NCBI RefSeq assembly: GCF_005577435.1 | Contig: NZ_CP040396.1 | Span: forward strand, 2,856,501 to 2,920,500 | Source of the DNA: Paenibacillus algicola | GTDB lineage: Bacteria > Bacillota > Bacilli > Paenibacillales > Paenibacillaceae | Length of the DNA stretch: 64,000 nt | Direction: 5' to 3' | In this document: positions 58,764 through 64,000 of the stretch, in pieces | Numbering within the stretch: position 1 is the first letter of the stretch | Layout of the letters: each line of letters opens with the position of its first letter | The notes under the pieces: generated by a model | What the model was told of the DNA's origin: nothing | Seen by the model: only the letters and a program-made list of their open reading frames with translations | Database searches by the model: none | Position numbers and translations under genes: made by a program

Positions 58764-60383
58764 ATGTCTAAGTCTATCTCCATTTTTGACACGACGCTTC
58801 GCGACGGCACACAAGGCGAAGGAATCAGCTTCTCAGCGGACGACAAAATCAAAATCGCACGGAAGCTTGACGCTCTTGGTGTTCACTATATAGAAGGCGG
58901 CATTCCGGGAAGCAACAGTAAAGACATCGAGTTTTTCAGAAGAGCAAAGGATCTGGGCCTCTCCTCCAAAATCACTGCTTTCGGCAGCACCCGGCGCAAG
59001 GGGATGGCAGCCGAGCATGACGCTAATCTGAAGTGTATTTTGGAATCTGGCGCGCAGGCCGCTACACTCGTCGGTAAATCGTGGGATTTCCATGTGCATA
59101 CTGCGCTCCAGACGACACTGGAAGAGAATCTTGCCATGATTTATGATTCCATAGCCTACCTGAAGGCCAGCGGGCTGGAGGTCATCTTCGATGCAGAGCA
59201 TTTTTTTGATGGATACAAGAACAACCCGGAGTATGCGGTTTCAGTCCTGAAGAAAGCCCGTGAAGCCGGGGCAGACTGGCTGGTGATGTGTGACACGAAC
59301 GGCGGTACACTGCCGCACGAGGTGCATGGCATTGTAACATCTTTGAATACAGAGCTGCCGGGAGCACCGCTCGGCATCCATACTCATAATGACTGCGAGC
59401 TGGCGGTTGCGAATACGCTCAGTGCCGTTCAAGCCGGTGTCACACAGGTGCAAGGCACAATGAACGGATATGGCGAGCGCTGCGGCAATGCCAATCTCTG
59501 CTCCATCATTCCGAACCTGCAGCTAAAGATGGGCTATCAGGTCATCGGCGATGACAGCATCACCAACCTGACAAGCACGGCCAGATACATTAGCGAGATT
59601 GCCAATGTAAACATGCCGGTCAATCAGCCTTATGTCGGCAACGCCGCTTTCGCGCACAAGGGCGGCATCCATGTCTCTGCCATCATGCGGGACTCCAGAA
59701 CGTATGAGCACATCGCTCCGGAGCTCGTTGGCAACAAGCAGCGAATCCTCGTTTCCGAGCTTGCAGGACAGAGCAACATCGTCTCGAAAGCTCAGGATAT
59801 GGGCCTTAGCTTCGATCCCAGCAGCGAGCAGGCGAAGAATGTCATCTCCAAGATCAAGGATCTGGAGCATCAGGGCTATCAATTCGAAGGAGCAGACGCC
59901 TCCCTTGAGCTTCTGCTGCGGGAAGCGAATGGCGAGGTCCATGAGCTGTTCACATTCGAATCGTTTAAGATGCTGGTCGAGAAAACGGCAGGACGCCCGG
60001 TCGTATCTGAAGCATTCGTCAAAATCAACGTAGCAGGACAGAGCATATACACGGCCGGAGAAGGCAACGGTCCGGTCAACGCGCTGGACAATGCGCTGCG
60101 TAAAGCGCTGGTGCAATATTTCCCGACCCTTACAGATATGCATCTGTCAGACTATAAGGTGCGCGTCCTCGATGATAAAGAAACCACAGCCGCCCGCGTA
60201 CGCGTGCTGATTGAATCCAAGAACGCTGATCAATCGTGGAACACCGTAGGCGTATCCGGCAACGTTATTGAAGCGAGCTGGGAGGCACTTGTAGACAGTA
60301 TGCGTTACGCGCTGATCGGACAAATGTCCCCAGAGCTGCAGGAAGGCGAAGCCCTTCCCCGCCAGGGCATCGTGAATCACTAA
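58764..60383 (+). CDS. cimA: citramalate synthase
   Basis: 539 residues. ISIFDTTLRDGTQGEGISFS (metal and acetyl-CoA region), YIEGGIPGSNSKDIEFFRRA, LGIHTHNDCELAVANTLSAV (HxH metal site), VQGTMNGYGERCGNANLCSI, HKGGIHVSAIMRDSRTYEHI and a LeuA regulatory dimerisation domain from ~400. The length and GYGERCGNANL type CimA over LeuA. Condenses pyruvate with acetyl-CoA to (R)-citramalate for isoleucine. AAGGAGG upstream; TATAAT at 58708 is a likely -10. Confidence 0.93.
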   Translation: MSKSISIFDTTLRDGTQGEGISFSADDKIKIARKLDALGVHYIEGGIPGSNSKDIEFFRRAKDLGLSSKITAFGSTRRKGMAAEHDANLKCILESGAQAATLVGKSWDFHVHTALQTTLEENLAMIYDSIAYLKASGLEVIFDAEHFFDGYKNNPEYAVSVLKKAREAGADWLVMCDTNGGTLPHEVHGIVTSLNTELPGAPLGIHTHNDCELAVANTLSAVQAGVTQVQGTMNGYGERCGNANLCSIIPNLQLKMGYQVIGDDSITNLTSTARYISEIANVNMPVNQPYVGNAAFAHKGGIHVSAIMRDSRTYEHIAPELVGNKQRILVSELAGQSNIVSKAQDMGLSFDPSSEQAKNVISKIKDLEHQGYQFEGADASLELLLREANGEVHELFTFESFKMLVEKTAGRPVVSEAFVKINVAGQSIYTAGEGNGPVNALDNALRKALVQYFPTLTDMHLSDYKVRVLDDKETTAARVRVLIESKNADQSWNTVGVSGNVIEASWEALVDSMRYALIGQMSPELQEGEALPRQGIVNH

Positions 60384-60397
60384 ATAGTGCTGTCATA

Positions 60398-60438
60398 CAA
60401 ACATGGCATTGCCGCAATCCAGGGCAATGCCATGTTTA
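60398..60438. terminator. intrinsic terminator between convergent cimA and thioredoxin genes
   Basis: Arms AAACATGGCATTGCC / GGCAATGCCATGTTT, perfect 15 bp, loop of ~9. Confidence 0.85.
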
Positions 60439-60450
60439 TTCTTGATTCCA

Positions 60451-61005
60451 TTAAAGAGAGGTGAGCCGCTTTACCTTTTTCCTCAGCTCAGCCGGCTCGG
60501 GCAAGCCAACAAGCACCTCTTGGATAACCCCGTTGCGGTCGATGAGAACGCTCGTCGGGAAAGCTTGACCCTTGAACAGCGCTTCAAACACCTCGGCTTC
60601 TTCATCCATCAGAAGCGGGTAGGGAATATTGAATTCATCGGCAAAGGCGCGTGCTCTTTTTTCCACATCGTATTTGGTCACGTTAATTCCGTAAATGTCC
60701 AGCTCCTCAGAGTACTGCCGCGCCAGCTCAATCAGCTCCGGCGTTTCCTGCCGGCAAGGCTCGCACCAGGAGGCCCAAAAATTTATCAAGAGCGCCTTCT
60801 CGCGGACGCCTCCGCCAGAGTAGCTCCCTCCGTTCATGCCCTGCAGTGTGAAGGTAGGCGACAGCATGCCGGCTTTAGCTCCCACCTCGACAGGCAGCGG
60901 CTGCTCAGTCTTAAACACCGACTGGATCTCGTCACCGGCCTGCTTGTAGATCACAGTTGCTGCCGCTGCAAGGATGACTAACAAAATGATGATATTACGC
61001 TTCAT
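60451..61005 (-). CDS. ResA/TlpA-like membrane thioredoxin
   Basis: 184 residues. N-terminal membrane anchor (NIIILLVILAAAATVIY), then SPTFTLQGMNGGSYSGGGVR, redox motif LINFWASWCEPCRQETPELI (CEPC) and cis-Pro in GQAFPTSVLIDRNGVIQEVL. Extracytoplasmic reductant of the ResA type (cytochrome c or other thiol targets). No ccs or res genes adjoin, so target unknown. Confidence 0.9.
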   Translation of the reverse strand: MKRNIIILLVILAAAATVIYKQAGDEIQSVFKTEQPLPVEVGAKAGMLSPTFTLQGMNGGSYSGGGVREKALLINFWASWCEPCRQETPELIELARQYSEELDIYGINVTKYDVEKRARAFADEFNIPYPLLMDEEAEVFEALFKGQAFPTSVLIDRNGVIQEVLVGLPEPAELRKKVKRLTSL

Positions 61006-61108
61006 GGATCTTTTCCTTTACTGATAGACTTGGTATAGTCCCTATTGTACCCTGAAGGACCCAAGATTCAAACCAGCCCGGCCAAAATCCCGACCCGGAG
61101 GTGACGAA

Positions 61109-61615
61109 ATGGCGAACCCTTTGAATGGCGGCTGCCGAGATCAGATGATAAGCCTGTCAGTACAAGCCTTTATAGACCTGAAGTCTCACACCCTGCGATG
61201 TCAGCCCTTTGAAGCCTGCGGAATCCTGACGGGACCTGATTGTAACCACCTGCAGCAGTTTATTCCCGTCACAAATACTGCAGCCCAGCCGCGCAACCAC
61301 TTCACACTGGACCCTGCAGCCTGGACCTCCCTTCTCATGAAAAAAGCGCCTGTGCAGGCGCTTTATCACAGCCATCCTTCAAGTCCGCCGCTGCCCTCCA
61401 TTGAGGATTTGCAGCAGCTGCAGAATTTCGGAGGCTTATTCTCTTCTTATCTTATTGGTTCTCCAGCAGCTAGCAACCATTCGGGGCTTCCGGAGCGGGA
61501 GCCCGATCTGGAGCTGGAGCTGAGCGTCTATCGGATCACTCATTCACGCCACGATCAAGCCGCGGCCGGTCGTTCTCTGTGGTCCCTGACTGCAGCCGGG
61601 CTTCTCATCACATAG
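61109..61615 (+). CDS. Mov34/MPN/JAMM metalloprotease-like protein
   Basis: 168 residues. Glu in CQPFEACGILTG, then ALYHSHPSSPPLPSIEDLQQ: H-x-H-P-x(7)-S-x-x-D, the complete JAMM zinc site. Bacterial JAMM proteins remove ubiquitin-like or sulfur-carrier tails or other peptides. No MoaD/ThiS-like carrier or E1-like partner is nearby. GGAGGTG seven bases before the ATG. Confidence 0.88.
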   Translation: MANPLNGGCRDQMISLSVQAFIDLKSHTLRCQPFEACGILTGPDCNHLQQFIPVTNTAAQPRNHFTLDPAAWTSLLMKKAPVQALYHSHPSSPPLPSIEDLQQLQNFGGLFSSYLIGSPAASNHSGLPEREPDLELELSVYRITHSRHDQAAAGRSLWSLTAAGLLIT

Positions 61616-61619
61616 CCGC

Positions 61620-62360
61620 CTACAGTCGACTCAGATACATATACAAATCTCCCAGCGTACCCACGCCCTCTTCCTCTTGAACCTCTTCAATGTAGGAGGT
61701 CCAGAGCCGCGCCGTCATTAAAGCATCCTTTAAGGCATCATGGCGCCCTTCTATCGGAATGCCCGCCTGATGCAGGAGAAGGTCAAGGGAATGCTCCGGA
61801 AGGTCCGGATACAGCTGTCTGGCAATCATCATCGTATCCAGCAGCCGGTGCGTGAGGCGAACCTTGGACGTTTTCCACAAGGCGGCATTGAGGAAGGCTT
61901 TATCATGCCCTGCCGCATGAGCGATCAGCACCCTGCCCTCTACGAACGCCATGAAATCATGAAGCCCTTCCGTAAGCGGCACCGCATCATCCACCATGGA
62001 CTGCGTAATGCCGGTCAGCCTTGTAATATCAGATGGCACGGCAGCTCCGCTGTTGACAACCAAATGAAAGCATTGATCCTGCAAAATGGTTGTGCCGAGC
62101 GTCTTGACCGCTCCGAAAGACAATATGACGTCTCCGTGCTGATATGAAAAGCCTGTCGTCTCCAGATCAAAAACGACCGTCTCCAGCTCTTTCAGCGGTG
62201 TCCCCAGTACCTCAGGCCTGCGCTGATCCCGCATCTGGGATCGGATAAAGGCGATTTGCTGAGCCGAAGGATTTCCACGCATGGAGGCTACCGCCGAATT
62301 AAGATCGCCCATGCGCAGTGATTTCCAGAAGCCGGCTCCGGTCTGTCTGGGATCTCTCAA
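61620..62360 (-). CDS. DnaQ-like 3'-5' exonuclease
   Basis: 246 residues from TTG overlapping the upstream stop by 4 bp. Exo I ETVVFDLETTGFSYQHGDVI (DxE), Exo II around VLIAHAAGHDKAFLNAAL, Exo III GRHDALKDALMTARLW (HxxxxD), the DEDDh set. An N-terminal ~55-residue extension is specific to this protein group. Co-translated with the DUF294 protein, a pair frequent in Bacillota. Confidence 0.92.
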   Translation of the reverse strand: MRDPRQTGAGFWKSLRMGDLNSAVASMRGNPSAQQIAFIRSQMRDQRRPEVLGTPLKELETVVFDLETTGFSYQHGDVILSFGAVKTLGTTILQDQCFHLVVNSGAAVPSDITRLTGITQSMVDDAVPLTEGLHDFMAFVEGRVLIAHAAGHDKAFLNAALWKTSKVRLTHRLLDTMMIARQLYPDLPEHSLDLLLHQAGIPIEGRHDALKDALMTARLWTSYIEEVQEEEGVGTLGDLYMYLSRL

Positions 62361-63436
62361 CGCCCTTTACGCTCCGCAGCCCGAAGCTCTCTTTGCAGAG
62401 AGCGGTGAATTCGGCGCACCACTCCCAAGGTATTTCGAAGATCATACTGTATTTGCTTGTCCTTTAACTGTTCTCTGCTCATATAGCCACTGCTGCTGAT
62501 AAAGCCCTCTTCCCACTCTGTCTGCGTCTCTGTTCGAAGCTTCAATGCCACCCGGAAAGCATCCTGCACATTTTCCAGCAGCAGGCCGCCTCCTTCCAGC
62601 AATATAATTTTTTCAATTCTTCGCCGGGTTGAGGTTTCCACTATGCCCCGCTGCAGTGCCAGCGTGCGGACGCTGTTTACAAGCGGGATGTATACACCGT
62701 ATTTGACATCAAATCCACCCGCATGCTCTCCAAAGCGCTCCGTCACAATACGTCCCATTACATTCAGGGTCGCCTTATGACGTACGGTATTCCGGAGAAG
62801 AGCCGGGATGAGCTCAATGTTCTGATCAATGCAATCTTGAAAATGAGAACACCAGGCCTCCGAAAGCTCCTGTGAACCGGCAATGTGCCGCAGATCCGAA
62901 GCGATAATAAAATACCTCGTAGGCTCCCAGGCATGCTGTGAGCTCCATTGATCCAGCTGCTGCTTCCACTCCGACAGCGTTTTGCGCCACATCGGCTCGG
63001 AGCACATCACTTTGCCGCTGCATTTCGGATAACCGGCGGTGACGAGGATGTCCGACAGTACTTCGCCAAATGTCTGAAAATAGCGATTCCCCTCTTCATC
63101 CACCTCATCCCCGATAATCATTCCGTTATCCTGATCACTCCACAGCGTAGCTTCCTGCCTTCCGCTGCTCCCGAAGCTAACGAAGGCATAACGGGCAGGA
63201 GGCTGGCCGAAGCCAGCCCCTTTCATATGCTCTTCCCCGATATGCACTGCCCGCCGGCCAATCTCATCATGCATGCGGTTGACCTGCTGAATCCATGTAT
63301 ACAAATCCATGAAGGGCTTCTGCTCTAGCAGTCGTTCTTGACAGGCAATCCGCGCCTCTTTCAGTTCCTCCGCCGAGCGGCAGCCTGGAATCTCTTTAAA
63401 AGAAAGCTCTGAATGTAATGATGGCAGAGGTTCCAT
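62357..63436 (-). CDS. DUF294 putative nucleotidyltransferase
   Basis: 359 residues. The nucleotidyltransferase core FVSFGSSGRQEATLWSDQDN (GSxGR...D-x-D) is followed by the DUF294_C helical part (AGGFDVKYGVYIPLVNSVRT). Similar to GlnD-type signal-transducing nucleotidyltransferases, and it lies next to an ammonium transporter gene, so a nitrogen-linked role is possible; that is inference. GGAGGG six bases before the chosen ATG. Confidence 0.9.
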   Translation of the reverse strand: MEPLPSLHSELSFKEIPGCRSAEELKEARIACQERLLEQKPFMDLYTWIQQVNRMHDEIGRRAVHIGEEHMKGAGFGQPPARYAFVSFGSSGRQEATLWSDQDNGMIIGDEVDEEGNRYFQTFGEVLSDILVTAGYPKCSGKVMCSEPMWRKTLSEWKQQLDQWSSQHAWEPTRYFIIASDLRHIAGSQELSEAWCSHFQDCIDQNIELIPALLRNTVRHKATLNVMGRIVTERFGEHAGGFDVKYGVYIPLVNSVRTLALQRGIVETSTRRRIEKIILLEGGGLLLENVQDAFRVALKLRTETQTEWEEGFISSSGYMSREQLKDKQIQYDLRNTLGVVRRIHRSLQRELRAAERKGR

Positions 63437-63478
63437 TGACAACCCTCCTCATGAGATGGACTTAATGGCCGAAGGATT

Positions 63479-64000
63479 CTACAAGGCTGAGCCTTTTGCT
63501 CCGGATTCTGAAGCCATTTTCATTTGCTCCGGATATCCGTAGGTTCCGTGCTCGCTCAAATCCAGACCCATCAATTCCTCTTCTTCCGTAACACGCAGAC
63601 CGGTTGTCATCTTGATCAGATAAAGAATGATAGCAGAGATAATGAGTACGAAGATGAAAGTACCTACCAATCCAAGCAGCTGTACGCCCAGCTGTGTAAA
63701 GCCACCGCCGTATACCAGTCCAGCCTGGCCTACGCCTGTAATTTCAACGAGGCGAGGTGCTGCAAAAATACCTGTCGATACCGCGCCCCACATCCCGGCT
63801 ACACCGTGGACAGAGAATGCGTAAATCGGATCATCCACACCTTTACGCTCAAACCATTGTGCAGAGAAGAAGGCAATTGTACCCGCAACAGCACCGATCA
63901 CTACCGCAGCCCAAGGCTCAACGAAGGCACAAGCGCCTGTGATTGCTACGAATGCTGCAAGGACACCGTTCAGCATGCTAGGAATGTCTGCTTTACCGAG
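63479..64000 (-). CDS. ammonium transporter (Amt), C-terminal part
   Basis: The visible 174 residues are the C-terminus, ending at 63479; the start lies right of the window. SMLNGVLAAFVAITGACAFV, EPWAAVVIGAVAGTIAFFSA, DDPIYAFSVHGVAGMWGAVS (twin-His helix with conserved VHGVAG) and the cytosolic tail GLRVTEEEELMGLDLSEHGT, where the PII protein GlnK would dock. Conducts ammonium across the cytoplasmic membrane. Confidence 0.95.
   Translation of the reverse strand, partial: LGKADIPSMLNGVLAAFVAITGACAFVEPWAAVVIGAVAGTIAFFSAQWFERKGVDDPIYAFSVHGVAGMWGAVSTGIFAAPRLVEITGVGQAGLVYGGGFTQLGVQLLGLVGTFIFVLIISAIILYLIKMTTGLRVTEEEELMGLDLSEHGTYGYPEQMKMASESGAKGSAL

Overview
The window looks like chromosome of a Paenibacillus or close relative (Bacillota). 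The pointers are near-consensus AGGAGG ribosome-binding sites, mixed GC near 50 %, a B12-dependent ribonucleotide reductase, the Bacillus-type pair yqhH-yqhG with yqzE nearby, YkvI, YhjD-like and YdjO proteins, citramalate synthase and many intrinsic terminators. This assignment is inference from gene content.

Layout. 0-4 kb: BCCT betaine-type transporter (cut by the window edge), DNA alkylation repair protein, a methyltransferase / 52-aa membrane peptide / GNAT unit, a truncated cupin and a DUF6933 protein. 4-10 kb: a decay and insertion zone. It holds two copies of a structured ~238-bp repeat, an in-frame chimera of a CBM9 fragment and a GH130 tail, a secreted S1-type protease, fragments of DUF6809, XRE and AraC genes, and a complete bacterial class C group II intron. 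The intron sits just behind the terminator of a microbial rhodopsin gene whose residues are those of the xenorhodopsin / Anabaena sensory rhodopsin type. 11-12 kb: a cold-shock block (cspA behind a leader with mutually exclusive hairpins, then ydjO).

12-23.7 kb is the most unusual part. Small accessory genes (GNATs, P-loop kinases, an SRPBCC protein, a Phd/ParE-type toxin-antitoxin pair on the opposite strand, a 40-aa membrane peptide, unknowns) are each separated by a site of 34 to ~245 bp with the layout TAAC-spacer-TTCACG ... CGTGAA-spacer-GTTA. This is the R''-L''-L'-R' layout of integron attC sites. I count ten such sites. The array ends beside the C-terminal part of a tyrosine recombinase gene that is internally deleted and split by an IS1634-type element with a 7-bp target duplication. 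An IS256-type element with an 8-bp duplication sits inside another att-like site. I read this as a decaying, integron-like gene-cassette array in a Gram-positive chromosome.

24-36 kb returns to core genes: nrdJ, yqhH, yqhG, yqzE, a cell-wall amidase, a chemoreceptor with an unusual topology, a divergent polysaccharide deacetylase, HxlR and RidA. 36-41 kb is a second decay zone (PadR, SDR and LysR pseudogenes) that keeps an intact aldo/keto reductase, a MarR regulator under three palindromic operators and an alpha/beta hydrolase. 41-64 kb is ordinary chromosome: tRNA-Leu(CAG), xpt, ykvI, glycosyltransferase, diguanylate cyclase, HAD phosphatase, pseudouridine synthase, rRNA m5C methyltransferase, a thioredoxin/PCYCGC lipoprotein pair, DUF309, a small alarmone synthetase, pyrD, L,D-transpeptidase, ferredoxin, DNA polymerase IV, cimA, a ResA-like thioredoxin, a JAMM protein, an exonuclease, a DUF294 nucleotidyltransferase and an ammonium transporter (cut by the right edge).
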